Assembly: GCA_001662425.1 (NCBI GenBank)
Contig: BDDC01000077.1
Coordinates: 47,363-111,362 of the forward strand
Direction of reading: 5' to 3'
Length of the DNA: 64,000 nucleotides
Source: Chlamydomonas sphaeroides
Lineage: Eukaryota > Chlorophyta > Chlorophyceae > Chlamydomonadales > Chlamydomonadaceae
The notes beneath the pieces were generated by a model. The model did not search any database and was not told the origin of the DNA. It was given only the letters and a program-made list of their open reading frames with translations. Below are positions 23,301-34,990 of the stretch, one piece after another. Made by a program: the position numbers and the translations under genes. The stretch's first letter is position 1, and the number at the start of each line of letters is the position of its first letter.

Positions 23301-26300
23301 CCGCCACGCCGCCGCCGGGCCCCGCAGCGGCGCCGTAGCGCACCTCCGCCACGGGGCAGCGGTACAGGATGGGCAGGTTGCCGGTCAGCAGCTGCACCAG
23401 CCGCCCGTTGCCGCCTGCAGGCTCGAGTCGGCCACAGCGACGAGGACCGGGCGGGGCGGGGACAGGGGACCAGGTAAGTGGCGGCAGAGGAGGGCTGCGG
23501 CGGTGGCCAGGCTGGAGGGGTTGGGCGCCTGCCTCCAGCACGCATTTCTGCAAAGCCCACGCCTGCGGCCGCAGGGCCTCGCTGCGATGCGCCGGCCGCA
23601 GCCCCTCCACGCGGCGGCCCCACCCCACCAGCTGTGAAGGTGTGGTCCCCTAGCAGCTCGTACGCGTCGTCCTGCGCCCAGTGCCGTAGCGACAGGTCGC
23701 AGGCGCGCGCCGCGTTGGCGAACTCCAGGTTGGCCACGTGCCAGTGGAACAGCTGCTCCGCGGAGCTGCGGCACACCCATGGTGAACAGAGGTGAGGGCA
23801 AGGCGGGGCAGGGAGGGGCTAGACGCCGTGCAAGGTGAGGGCAAGGCCGGGGGAGAGGGCCTCCCAGGACACAGCCCACGTGCAGCCGGCTGCGGAGTGG
23901 CAGGGACATGCGCGCGCTCCGGCGCCGCACCTGTTGGCGCCTGCGTCCGCATTCAAGGCCGCGCGCTTCGCGGCAGCGGCCTGCTCGTCGTCGGCTGCGC
24001 CCTCGCCGCCGCCGTCGCCACCGTCGGCCGCCCCCGCCGCCTCCTCGCGGGCCAGCGTGGCTTCCCGCCACAGCTCCCCCAGCGCGGCCTCTATGGATAG
24101 CAGGTCCCCCGCCGCGGGGGTCATCTGCTGGCACAGCTGGTCGCAGCGCTCCAGCACCTCGTTGTAGCGCTCCGTCACCTGCACGCGACCCAAACCCGAG
24201 CAGCATTGATCAGCACCACCCAGCTGCCTTCCCGCCTGCTGCTCCATCGTTTCCGTGCAAGCATGAGCGAGCTGGGCCCCGCCACCCGCCACCCGCCCCG
24301 CCACCCGCCCCGGGCCGCCCCGCTCGCCTGGCGGTCCAGCGCCTCGTCCACCAGGCCGCCGCCCTGCCAGAACAGCGGCGTGGCCTCCGAGATGGAGTGC
24401 AGCGGCACGCCGCCCTGCAGCGCCAGCACCGCCAGCGGGTTGCCGTCGCAGCCGGTGATGATGGAGCCGCCCAGGTCGGCGGCGCCCGCCAGGCCGCCCG
24501 CCTGAGGAGGGGGCCGCACAGAAGGCAGGGCATGAACATGAGGCAGAGGCGTGGCGCTCGCGCGGTGTGCTTGTGCAGCCGGGGTGGGAGAGACGTGTGC
24601 TCAAGTGTTTAGTAGGACAGAACCCCGTGTGTGCGGGGAGCTCTGCGCTGGGCCCGCAGTGCGGCAGGGGTCTGGAGGCGCCGCCCATGCGGCCGGGGCG
24701 CACCTGCATGCGCGCGGTGTGCACCCGCCCCCCGGGCCGGTCCCGGGCCTCCAGCACCAGCACCCGGTAGCCCAGGTGCCGCAGCTGCTGCGCCGCGGCC
24801 AGGCCTGGGGGGTCAGGTGGCAGCGGGGAGGGGCAGGGGCGCCAGCTGCTTCCTTCCCTGGGTGCCACGCTGTTCGCTAGGCGCGCCAGGAGCCGACGGG
24901 CCGCGTAGCTGTAGCGGCCACGTCGGTGCCAGCGCCCCCGACCCCACCCGCGAGGCCCGCGCCGATGACGATGACGGTCTCGGCCTGCTCGCGGTCCTGG
25001 TGCGCCGCCGCGCTGCCGAAGTTGATGTAGCCATAGGTGTGCAGGTAGCTCCAGGCCACCTCGGCGTGCCTGCAGGGGCCCACCGCGGCAGCGGCAGGGC
25101 GGCGCAGCAGCGGACGCTCGTGGCCAGGCCAAGCCCACTCACCCGCGCTACCAAGCCCAGCCGCGGCCAGGCTCGCTGCCGTCCGCGCCTCACGCAGGGC
25201 TTCAGCAGGGCCTCGTCCCGCCGGTTCGTGTCGGATCACGTGCTGCGCCCTGCACCTCTGCCCTCCTCGACGGCATCTGGTCCTTAAACCCCCTGCCCGG
25301 CCCGCCCAGCCCCTGCTGCCCGGCGCTCACTGCCGGTACGCGGCCTGCAGCGCCTTGCACGCCTCCTCCATGGACAGGTGCCGCCGCACGTTGACGCGCC
25401 ACAGCGTGAGCAGGAAGTTGCGCACCTGCGGCAGGCGGCAGGCGGCGAGAGGGCCAAGCGGGCGGGTCGCACAGCCACGTGCAACTCATTAATGAACACA
25501 CGCCGCGCGGGGCGTGTTGCTTGGCTCATAAGGAACACACGGGCCCAGCCGGCCAGGCGCAGGCCGGGGTCGCAGGACGCCAGAGGTGCCGGCGACGCTA
25601 GGCCCTGAGACAGGGCTCGCCAGGGCCCTGAGACAGGGCCCTCGGCGGCCCCCTTGCGGCGAGGGCCCCTGCCGCAGCACCCGGCGGCCACCTTGAGGTA
25701 CTGCTGGCGGCCTATCCTGGGGTCGTTCGGCCGCTGCGCCTCAACGTCCGCCAGCAGCGCCTCCTCCTCCTCGGCCAGGCCCCAGGGGTCCAGCCCCACC
25801 GCCTCCGCAACGTCCTCCTCCAGCTGCTCCTCCGCCACCTGCGTACCACCCGGCCGTCAGCGGGGGGAAGGTGATGGACGGGGGGGTGAGACAGCAGCAC
25901 TGGGGCGCCGTGCTTGGCGCGGAGCAGGGGCCCATGGCAAGGGTAGTGCCATTGCTGCTCCGGCTTCACTCGCTGGCGGCCTTTGGTCTAGGCGCGATTC
26001 CCTTCACGTCAGCGCCGCTGCGGAGGCGCACCTGGGGGATGCGTGAGCGCTTGGCTGGCCGGCCGTCAGCCGGTTCGCCGGCTGCTGCTGGCGGCGCGCT
26101 GTGTGCACGGGCCATGCCGGCCGCGCCAGTGCCCGGCTCGCCGTCCGGCGATGCGCGCTGGTCGGCCTCGCCCGCTTTGGCCTGCTCAGCGCGCTGCCGC
26201 GTCTGCCGACGTGGCCGCTGCTGCGGCTCCGACGGGCGCTCTGGCGGGGCTTCGCCGTTGGCGGTCGCCGGCTGTGGCGCTGCATCGCCAGTGCCGGCCT

Positions 26301-26694
26301 GCTGGTCAGGCTCGGCTGCAGGGGGGTGGCTGGCATCCTGTGGCAGGTCCTGGCTGGCGGGACCCGCCGCTGCCTGTTCATCAACAGAAATGGCCGCTGC
26401 GTCGGCGTCCGGTGGTGCGGTCCCGCCGACAGCTGGCGGCGACTGGTCAGGCAGCACGACGTCCTGAGGGTCTCCCGCCCCGCTGTCTCCGGGTGCCGCA
26501 GAAGGCAGCGAGCTCCCCGCCACCATGTCGCTGTCCGTCTCCTGAACTATCTGCTGTGGGGCCTCCTGCGGCTCTCCTGCTTTCCAGCCGGGTGCAGCTG
26601 CCCCCGTGGGCATCGCAGGTGGATTGAGCCAGTCCACGGCAGGCAGCACCGTGTCACCGGCTAGCCCAGCAAGATCGATCGCCTCGTTGTCCAT
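20318..26694 (-). CDS. LSD1/KDM1-type FAD-dependent histone lysine demethylase (SWIRM + amine oxidase)
   Basis: The start at 26694 (MDNEAIDLAG) opens a long disordered N-terminal exon ending at 26032 with a basic KRSRIPQ stretch that could act in nuclear targeting. A SWIRM domain spans the next exons (VEAQRPNDPRIGRQQYL, VRNFLLTLWRVNVRRHL, AWSYLHTYGYINFGSA). The FAD-binding site is rebuilt by splicing (VIVIGAGLAG then LAAAQQL, LVLEARDRPGGRVHT). Later amine-oxidase segments include WHVANLEFANAA, LSLRHWAQDDAYELLGDH, VTIPLGVLK with the Lys typical of flavin amine oxidases, and the C-terminal FAD motif GRLYWAGEATI with GAFMSGLREA. No long CoREST-binding tower is apparent in this model. After the catalytic core come extra exons (FTRLEEWALVQIDFTT and a Gln/Ala-rich tail ending at 20318). 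Expected role: removal of methyl groups from H3K4 in the nucleus. Its start lies 507 bases from the divergent DCAF13 gene. Confidence 0.88.
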
Positions 26695-27201
26695 GGTCAC
26701 ATGTAGCGGCAGAAGCTTTGCGTAAGAAGCTGCAGCTGAAGGCGCGGGCGCGCCCAGCCGGCCCTATGAAGCTACCGGCGTCATGTCGAGTTCTAGACTA
26801 AGCAGCTTAGCAACACGTGAGTATGGGAGGACGGGTCCCACTATGTGGGCCATTCCCGCCGGTTCCATTCATCCGTCAGTGGTCAGTCCCCTGCGACAAC
26901 GAGCCAATCTTGTTTATACTGTGCACACCTTCTATTGGACGCTTCAAAGGCATACGTTATTCACAGAACGCCGGCGCGCACGAGACGAAGGCCTTTCTTC
27001 TATTTGCTTGTTTTGCGAGCCTGTTGCCGCGTTGCCGCCTCATAACAGCAGTTCTGCACTGTGTTGAATTAACATAGATAACATGGCAGGAGGCGACGGC
27101 AGCCAGCGCTAGGCCACGGTTAGGGCTGTGGCCGCCGGCGGCTCAGCCCGAGACAGCAGCCAGCCTCCTCCTTTAGTGGCGTCGGACGCCGTCTTAGCGC
27201 G
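26695..27201. promoter_or_regulatory. divergent promoter region, LSD1-like (-) / DCAF13 (+)
   Basis: The two start codons face away from each other across 507 bases, so both promoters must share this space. The middle part (about 26880-27080) is clearly less GC-rich than the flanking genes. No repeat or extra exon is seen. Confidence 0.6.
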
Positions 27202-30200
27202 ATGAAGGTCAAGGTCATCAGCCGCTCTGAAGAGGACTTCACCAGAGAGCGGAAGAGCGATCTCCGCAAGGTGCAGCGCAACTATGACCCGCAGCTGCAC
27301 CAGTTTGAGAAGGCGCACGAGTATACCCGTGCGCTTAACGCCGTCAAGCTGGACCGCATGTTCGCCAAGCCCTTCATCGCGGCGCTGCCCCACGACGACG
27401 GCGTGACATGCCTGGCGCGGAACCCCAAGCTCGTCAACAGCATCGTCGCCGGCTCTGCCGACGGCGACATCCGAATCTGGGACGTGCCCGGCAAACGGAC
27501 GCTGCGTCGGCTCGTCGGCCACACGGCCGCCGTCAAAGGCGTATCCTTTGCGCCCGACGGCGAGACGTGTGTGTCGTGCAGCATCGACGCCACGGTCAAG
27601 CTGTGGAAGGTGCCGTATGCGCCGTTCGAGGCGGGCGAGGTGCAGGCGGACGCGGAGGCGGTGTTTGAGTTCCAGGGCAAGAACGCCTTCCGTGGCATCG
27701 ACCACCACTGGGACCGCAAGTCCTTCGCGACGGCGGGGGTGGCGGTGGACATCTGGGACCACAGCCGCAGCGAGCCCATCCAGACCTTTACCTGGGGCTC
27801 CGACAGCGTCACGTCGGTTCGTTTTAACCCGGTGAGACACGTCCTGCCCGGGTGCTCGGGGGCTGGTGGCTTGGGCCATGGATGGGATGGGGCCTCGTGG
27901 CTCCAGGGCGCGGCGGCGCCAGATGTGGGTCGGGAGTCGGGGTAGCGAGGGTGGGATTGCTCGGGACAGGGTCTTGCACAAGTGGTCGGATCAGCCTGGG
28001 CGGCATGTGCGGTGGCCGCCCGGACTTCATACACGTACCACGACATAACCGCCTGGTTTGCTTACCCAAGCGACTGCGCCAGTGCCGCACGGGTCAATGA
28101 GCCTTGCAACATCCCCTCTTAAGCTGAACCCCTAGCCCAAAGCCGGCGAAGCTTAGTGGTCGGATCAGCCTGGGCGGCATGCGCGGTAGCCGCCCGGGCT
28201 TCATACACGTACCACGACATAACCGCCTGGTTTGCTTACCCAAGCGACTGCGCCAGNNNNNNNNNNNNNNNNNNNNNNNNNNNNNNNNNNNNNNNNNNNN
28301 NNNNNNNNNNNNNNNNNNNNNNNNNNNNNNNNNNNNNNNNNNNNNNNNNNNNNNNNNNNNNNNNNNNNNNNNNNNNNNNNNNNNNNNNNNNNNNNNNNNN
28401 NNNNNNNNNNNNNNNNNNNNNNNNNNNNNNNNNNNNNNNNNNNNNNNNNNNNNNNNNNNNNNNNNNNNNNNNNNNNNNNNNNNNNNNNNNNNNNNNNNNN
28501 NNNNNNNNNNNNNNNNNNNNNNNNNNNNNNNNNNNNNNNNNNNNNNNNNNNNNNNNNNNNNNNNNNNNNNNNNNNNNNNNNNNNNNNNNNNNNNNNNNNN
28601 NNNNNNNNNNNNNNNNNNNTCTTAAGCTGAACCCCTAGCCCAAAGCCGGTGAAGCTTAGTGGTTGGATCAGCCTGGGCGGCATGCGCGGTAGCCGCCCGG
28701 GCTTCATACACGTACCACGACAGAACTGCCTGGTTTTGCTTACCCAAGCGACTGCGCCAGTGCCGCACGGGTCAATGAGCCTTGCAACATCTCCTTCCAA
28801 GCCGAATCCCCAGCCCATAGCCGGTGAAGCTTAGTGGTCGGATCAGCCTGGGCGGCATGTGCGGTGGCCGCCCGGGCTTCATACACGTACCACGACATAA
28901 CCGCCTGGTTTGCTTACCCAAGCGACTGCGCCAGTGCCGCACGGGTCAATGAGCCTTGCAACATCCCCTCTTAAGCTGAACCCCTAGCCCAAAGCCGGCG
29001 AAGCTTAGTGGTCGGATCAGCCTGGGTGGCATGCGCGGTAGCCGCCCGGGCTTCATACGCGTACCACGACATAACCGCCTGGTTTTGCTTACCCAAGCGA
29101 CGGCGCCAGTGCCGCACGGGTCAATGAGCCTTGCAACATCCCCTGCCGATCCTTTCCCACCTATCCATCCATTCCTCCACCTCCTTGCAAGCCCGCTCTT
29201 TCGCAACAGCTCTACTCACCACCCCGACACTCGCACTGCCGACCCTCTGCCTCCCCAGGCCGAGCCCGACGTGTTTGCCTCGACGGGCGCGGACCGCTCC
29301 ATCGCGCTCTATGACCTGCGGAGATCCACGCCGCTGCGCAAGGTGGTGATGCAGACGCGCTGCAACGCGCTGGCCTGGAACCCCATGGAGCCCTTCAACT
29401 TCACCGCCGCCAACGAGGACTGCTGCCTCTACACCTACGACATGCGCAAGCTCGCGTCCGCGCTCACAGTGCACAAGGTGGGCCGCGGCCACAGCTGCAC
29501 CGATGTGTTGTGTCGCAGTCTGTGGCCAGTCCTCTCCAGGCGCACTTGGCTCACGCGGGCCTTAGGCCCACGGGCTGCGAGACGCTGGCCCGCAGCGAAT
29601 CGGGGCGTGCTGCGCCCGAGCAGCCGTGTGTGTGAGGCGTACGTCACACCACCGCAGCACGCACTTCAGCAGCATGCGTCTCGTCGGCCTTTGCCCGGCT
29701 GGACCCTGCTGAGCCCGTCCGTGCGTGTGCTCTGTCTCGCAACGCAGGACTTCGTGTCTGCCGTCATGGACGTGGACTACGCGCCCACGGGCCGCGAGTT
29801 TGTGGCGGGCAGCTACGACCGCTCGGTGCGCATCTTTGCCACCAGCGGCGGCCACAGCCGCGAGGTGTACCACACCAAGCGCATGCAGCGCGTGTTCGCG
29901 GTGCGCTTCAGCGGCGACGCGACGTACGTGTTCAGCGGCAGCGACGACATGAACGTGCGCTGCTGGAAGGTGCGAGCCGCTGGGGGGAAGGGCGCAGCAG
30001 CGAGGCGTGGGTTGCGGCGGCATGAGCGCTGGTGCCGTCGGTGTAGCTGTCCTGTGGCTGAGGCGGCTGCCTTACGTGCTCGGTTCTGTCCGTGCAGGCC
30101 AAGGCGTCGGAGCAGTTGGGCGTCAAGCTGGCGCGCGAGAAGCACAAGCAGGCCTACAACGACGCGCTGGTGGAGCGGTACAAGCACATGCCCGAGGTGG

Positions 30201-30907
30201 GCCGGGGTGGCCACACTGGGGAGGCGTGGGGCCTGGCAGCACTGTGCGGGGTAGAGCTTGTGCGTTGGGCCTGCCGCAGCGCTGAGTTGTGTGTGGACCC
30301 TGCGCCCCTGGCCTGCTGTTCTGTGTCCGCAGGTCAAGCGTATCGCGCGGCATCGGCACCTGCCCACGGCGATCTACAAGGTGCGGGGTGGGGCCGGCGG
30401 CACCTGGCAGCCCGTGGGGTTTTCCGCGAGGATTCGGGCGTCGCGTAGCAGAGCACCCGTTGTTTCACGGCTGCGCCTTTTCAGGGCTGGGCGCGCCCGT
30501 GTGGTGGCCGCCCCGGACCGTCCGCTCGCCGAATATCACCGCCCGGATGCTTTGCCCGCGCGTGCAGCTTCCGTGCCGCAACGGGCCAGTTTCCCGTGCT
30601 ACAAACCACCCATACCCCTTCACTCACACAATGCTCTCCAGCTCCTTCCCCAGCCGGCCTGCCAGCCAAGCCAGCTGCGCTGTCCCCGCACGAAGAGCCC
30701 GTCAGTGCACCCCTCCCGCACACCTCTTCGACACGACGCGCTCGCTCGCTGACCCGCCCCGACGTCCTCCCACAGACCGCCAAGGTGCGGCGCGCCGTCA
30801 CGGACAGCGACAAGCGGAAGCTGCAGAGGCGCATCGAGCACTCGGCACCCGGGTCCATCGTGGTCAAGCCGGAGCGCAAGAGGAAGATCCTGGCGCAGGT
30901 CGAGTAA
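27202..30907 (+). CDS. DCAF13: DCAF13/Sof1, WD40 protein of the small-subunit processome
   Basis: Six exons, all in phase 0: 27202-27831, 29259-29477, 29748-29969, 30098-30196, 30333-30380 and 30776-30907, giving 449 residues, close to the family's usual 445 or so. The N terminus (MKVKVISRSEEDFTRERKSD, then NYDP) is the Sof1 signature. WD40 repeats follow (NSIVAGSADGDIRIWDVPG, DATVKLWKVP, ADRSIALYDLR, YDRSVRIFATSGG, YVFSGSDDMNVRCWK). The C-terminal Sof1 domain is present (LGVKLAREKHKQAYNDALV, VKRIARHRHLPTAIYK, KRKLQRRIEHS). Known role: U3 snoRNP-dependent 18S rRNA maturation in the nucleolus, and substrate receptor of CUL4-DDB1 ligases. The gene is complete; the assembly gap falls inside intron 1 and does not touch the coding sequence. 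A TGTAA lies about 310 bases after the stop. Confidence 0.95.
27979..29141. repeat. 174-175-bp tandem repeat array within DCAF13 intron 1
   Basis: Near-identical units begin at 27979, 28153, 28656, 28831 and 29005, marked by AGTGGTCGGATCAGCCTGGG and ending near GAGCCTTGCAACATC. Spacing is 174 or 175 bases. The array is interrupted by a run of N, so one to three further units probably lie in the gap. Units differ by only a few substitutions. No open reading frame, tRNA fold or terminal inverted repeat was recognised. Confidence 0.93.
28257..28619. other. assembly gap (363 N) inside the 174-bp repeat array
   Basis: Positions 28257-28619 are all N. Both edges lie within repeat units. The distance between the flanking unit starts (28153 to 28656, 503 bases) is about 19 short of three full units, so the gap length is probably an estimate. 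Confidence 0.98.
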
Positions 30908-32389
30908 GCAGGCAGCGAGGGCAGGGACGCAGCGAGGGCAAGGGCAGAGACAGACAGTGAGGGCAGCGGCCGTGAGGCAGGGGCAGGCGGGCATGGACCG
31001 TTCGGTAGTGGCTGCAGGCTCAGGACAGCGATCAGGTTGGGCGGTTGCGCGGCATGCAGGGCGCGAAGCGGCGTGGCGGGGTGGTGGCAAGGGCGTTATT
31101 GCGGGCAGGGGCAGAGCGCGGATGTTAGGAGTCAAGCGGCAGGACTGATGATGTGCAAGTGCAGGCGTCCCGGTACCGAAGCGCAGAATGAGTGCGCTGT
31201 ACGTCGGGATAAATATGTAAGGACACGTGCGGTGTCTGCGTGCTGCGCACTTGCGACGTTCCGTTGAGCCACGGCTAGGAAACACGAAGGGGCCCTCGTG
31301 CGCTGGGGCCTGGGCGCAATGGCACCACCACAGCAGAGCAACGGCTGACTGCATGCGGATTTGGAATGCCAGGATACGGTATGCGCACCTCCTCCCTTCG
31401 AGCTGAGCTGGTGCGCGTGTCTAAGCAAATCTTGTACCTGCGGTTGGCCGGATGGCCGCCCTTTGAAGACCGAAGCACCGAACCCGCGATGCACACGACC
31501 GCCTTCCTCGCTGAGTAGAGCTGAAGCATGACCATACCCTGGTTTCCAGTGCGGCACATGACGCGTTCATGAGCGCGGCATAGGGGTGGAAGGGGCACAA
31601 ATATCGGTAGCGGGACGCTGGGGCAGGATTGGGTATGATAAGCTGGAACGAAGTCAAAGAATTTGTGCGCGGTACAGAGGCGGACACGTATCTCGTGTTA
31701 CTTTCACGTCTCACACGCAATCCCGTGCACACCGCAAAAGCCGTGCATGCGCAGTGTGGTGCGATGCACCGGGGGCCCAATCCAGGCCCTGTCGCGTACT
31801 ACCATCACAGTCCCTGCGGGCACGCACCGCGCGCCTCGCCAATGGGCCGCGCCAGGTGCGGCCGCGCACGGCAAACGTCAGGTCAGCCCACGTCAAGACG
31901 CCAGGTATCAAGAACCGCAGCCCACAGCAGTCAAGGGTCAGATAAGTTGCGTCCGAGCTGCCGCCGCACAACGAACGGGGCGTGCTGAGCCGACTAACTC
32001 GCTCCCCTGGCTCGAGCCTCGTGCAACCTGTCCGCGCACGCCGCACCCGCGGCCCGCCAAGCCAGACCCTGCGCCCGCCTGCAACTGCTATGCTGTTCTA
32101 CGGCGCGCTCTCCAGCGCGCCGCCTATCCCACCGGCCCGGCCCGGCGCCGCCCGCCCCACGCCTGCTCACTGCCGGGCGCAACGCCCGTCCGCCGCCTAA
32201 CCCCTCACCCGACCTACCCCAAGCGCGCCGCGACACGCCGCACCTGCCCATCCAGCTACCCAGCTAACACCCTGCCACCATGGCTCGCTGCTGCTAGCTA
32301 CGGCCTGCCAAGCCATCCTCCACACACCACGACGGCACCAAACCAACGCACCATCCAACCACGAACCCAGCCCCAGGCCGGCGGGCTGC
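30908..32389. other. convergent intergenic region, DCAF13 (+) / AIR synthetase (-)
   Basis: Nearly 1.5 kb between two convergent stops. The left part should be the DCAF13 3' UTR, including the TGTAA at 31216. The right part should be the AIR synthetase 3' UTR. Short open frames around 31629-31988 match nothing I recognise and I do not call a gene. Confidence 0.5.
31216..31220 (+). other. candidate polyadenylation signal TGTAA of DCAF13
   Basis: TGTAA, the common green-algal signal, lies about 310 bases past the DCAF13 stop in the locally AT-rich stretch GGGATAAATATGTAAGG. Confidence 0.55.
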
Positions 32390-34144
32390 TTATACGTACT
32401 GCACGCCGTTGCCGGGCACCACCTCGCCCAGCAGGAAGGCGTCGGGCGCCAGCTGCTGCACGGCGGCCACCTGGGAGGGGTCCACCACCATGATCAGGCC
32501 CACGCCCAGGTTGAAGGTGCGGCGCATGTCGTCCGTTGGGATCTGGATGGCGGGTGACGGGTGGGGGAGCAGCAGCGAATTAGCACGGGCGGCGAAGCGA
32601 GTTGTGCCAGTGCAAAGGCGTAGCGCGGACGGGCTGCGGTGGCCGAGGGCGGGGAGGCAGGCGTGGGGCGAGCGCAGTGCCGGCCGCGCACCTTGCCGGC
32701 GGTCTGCAGCCACTTGAACAGCTCGGGCATGGGCCACGAGCCGTCCTTGACGTTGACGCCCAGGCCCTTGGGGATGACGCGGGGAATGTTCTCCGTCATG
32801 CCGCCGCCCGTGATGTGCACCACGCCCTTGAGCCCGACCTTCTCGTGGAGCTCCAGGACCTGGCGGGCACGAGAGGGAGGCGGGCTGTGAGGGAAGGCGC
32901 TTGCCTTGGCCGACGCAGGGCGGCGGGCAGAGCAGGCTAGAGGCAAATGGCGGGTTGCGAATGGGCAGCTCCATGGCTCCTTTGCAGCACCGGCCGTGCC
33001 CGCATGCCGGGGGGCGCACCTTCTTCACGTAGATGACGGTGGGGGTGATCAGGACGTCGCCCATGGTCTTAGAGGAGTCCCAAGGGCACTTGTCGTGCAG
33101 GGAGGTCCCGGAGACCTCCAGGACCTGGCGGGACAGCGGCAGGGCACGGGAGGGTCAGTCGACTGCGCCGGCGCCAGACCCCGACCCTTGGGTCACAGGC
33201 CACAGCTCTTTCAGTCCTTATCGACTCCGTATGCAGTTGCCAGCCCCGCTCCTTGCGGCACCTAGCCACCCACCTTGCGCACTAGGGAGAAGCCGTTGGA
33301 GTGCACGCCGCTGGAGGACAGGCCCAGCACGATGTCCCCCGCCTTGATGCCCTTGCCGTCAATGACCTTCTCCTTCTTCACCGCGCCCACGGCGAAGCCC
33401 GCCAGGTCGTACTCGCCCTTCTGGTAGAAGCCCGGCATCTCAGCGGTCTCACCGCCGAGCAGCAGGCAATCGGACTGGTTGCAGCCCTCAACGATGCCCT
33501 TGATGACCATCTCGGCGGTGTCGACGTCGAGGTACCCCGTGGCGTAATAGTCGAGGAAGAAGAGGGGCTTAGCGCCCAGCGTGATGATATCGTTAACGCT
33601 CATCGCGACCAGGTCAATGCCAACCTGTGGGTGAAGGGGAAAGCATACATGGGCAAGTGAGCGTAATCTTGTGGGATAAGGGGGACAGGGGAGCGTGGGC
33701 GAAACGAAGGGAAGAAAAGACCCGCGACGGCGTGAAGCGCGGGCGTGCTGGGCCGCCAAACACGTTCTCACGCAACAAAGCACAATTCGCTATACCTCTT
33801 ACCGTGTCGTGCTTGTTAAGGTCGAACGCGAGCTTCAGCTTGGTGCCGACGCCATCGGTGCCGGCGACAAGGTAAGAGTCGCCGAAGGGCACCACACCGC
33901 CGAAGCCGCCAATGTTAGCCTTCGGGTTCATCTTCTTGATGCGGTTGACGAGCTCATCGCCAGCGTCGATGTCCACACCCGCCTTCTTGTAAGTGAGGCC
34001 CTCCTCTGCGTCCGGTTTGTTTAGGATAGTCGCGCCGAGCGGGCGAACATTGGCAGCACGAGCAGGCTGGGCCACACGAGCAGGCGCGGAAGTGGCGGGG
34101 CGGCCGCTGACGGCGCCGGGCGCAGCGCGAAGCATGGTCTGCAT
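32390..34144 (-). CDS. PUR5: phosphoribosylformylglycinamidine cyclo-ligase (AIR synthetase), organelle-targeted
   Basis: Five exons join in phase: 34144-33803, 33624-33274, 33124-33020, 32859-32692 and 32542-32390, giving 372 residues. The first 40 or so residues are rich in Ala, Arg, Ser and Pro with no acidic residue (MQTMLRAAPGAVSGRPATSA), as in a chloroplast transit peptide. The mature part is a standard PurM: YKKAGVDIDAGDELV, GGFGGVVPFG, VAGTDGVGTKLKLAF, VGIDLVAMSVNDI, LLLGGETAEMPGFY, DIVLGLSSSGVHSNGFSLV, VHITGGGMTENIPRVIP and the C-terminal IMVVDPSQVAAV. It makes AIR from FGAM with ATP, the fifth step of purine synthesis, which in plants and algae is plastid-located. All glycine-rich ATP-site motifs are present and the gene looks complete. 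Confidence 0.96.
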
Positions 34145-34990
34145 TGTCGCGACTGTCGCGTGTCGTTAGGGCTTGGCAGCAACAACGCACAACGTTCGCG
34201 AGTGGTGCAGGTGTGGTCACTGAGTGAAGTTCTCGCAGGCTGTGCTTATGGGCTCAGCTCTCACGCCTCCGACTCCGTCACGCCCCCACCCCGCCGTACG
34301 CCAACACCAACACCGCGACAGTCCACCGTGGCAACGTGCACAGCTCTCTAAACATAGCAACATTTCAACGAACAAGGATAGCCGCTATGTCGTGGGCGGT
34401 GCGACCATCGGCGACCGCGTGCTAGTGGCGCGCACATGTAGCGACCGACGCGCAGCGCAGAGGGGCAGCCTCGCAACAAGAATTTGAAGCCTTGCTGCTT
34501 ACATGCGATTTCCCTCGTCGCACATGCCTTTACAGCTGCGACTGCACGACTTCGCTGCACGCGACAGCCCCTGCGCTCTGTCCCCGCTCACCCCTCCTGT
34601 CACGGCAAGCTCCTCCATTCCCGTCTGCCTGACATGCACCGCGATGCTTGATCGCTCATGCACGTGCCAGCCATCCCACCGACGTGATCAATAGTCGGGA
34701 TAGGAGCGCAGCCCCGACGTCTGTTCCTGGGCCGGAAAGCCCTCGGTGCAGGTCACGATACGATCTAGGGCTTACAATAAACGACTTGTGCGCATCGGCA
34801 CCGTGGTTTGTGGTTTGTAGCTCCAGCCTTACATACACCGGCAAGCAGGTGCACTAGCAAGTTGCCAGCCACCCGGCTCCAGTCTGCCCTTCCTCCCGCA
34901 CCCCTGCGTCGCCGCCTGTCGCCTTCCACCCACGCCACGCCACGCCGCTCGCCCGCTCCCACCCACACTCTCCGGCCCCCGTGGCAGCTC
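34145..34990. other. intergenic: AIR synthetase promoter and kinase 3' UTR
   Basis: 846 bases between two minus-strand genes. The left part is the AIR synthetase 5' flank. The right part is the kinase 3' UTR with TTACA (TGTAA on the minus strand) at 34829-34833 and again near 34774. No coding exon was recognised. Confidence 0.5.
34829..34833 (-). other. candidate polyadenylation signal TGTAA of the kinase gene
   Basis: TTACA on the plus strand reads TGTAA for the kinase transcript, about 160 bases after its stop at 34991. Confidence 0.5.

Noticed and set aside
27979..29141. tRNA or other structured RNA genes in the 174-bp repeats
   Set aside because: No acceptor-stem pairing, T-loop or Pol III terminator could be found in the unit. 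Tandem copies inside an intron fit a satellite better.
31629..31988. Short ORFs between DCAF13 and AIR synthetase
   Set aside because: Two overlapping frames of similar size, no motif, no supporting splice context.
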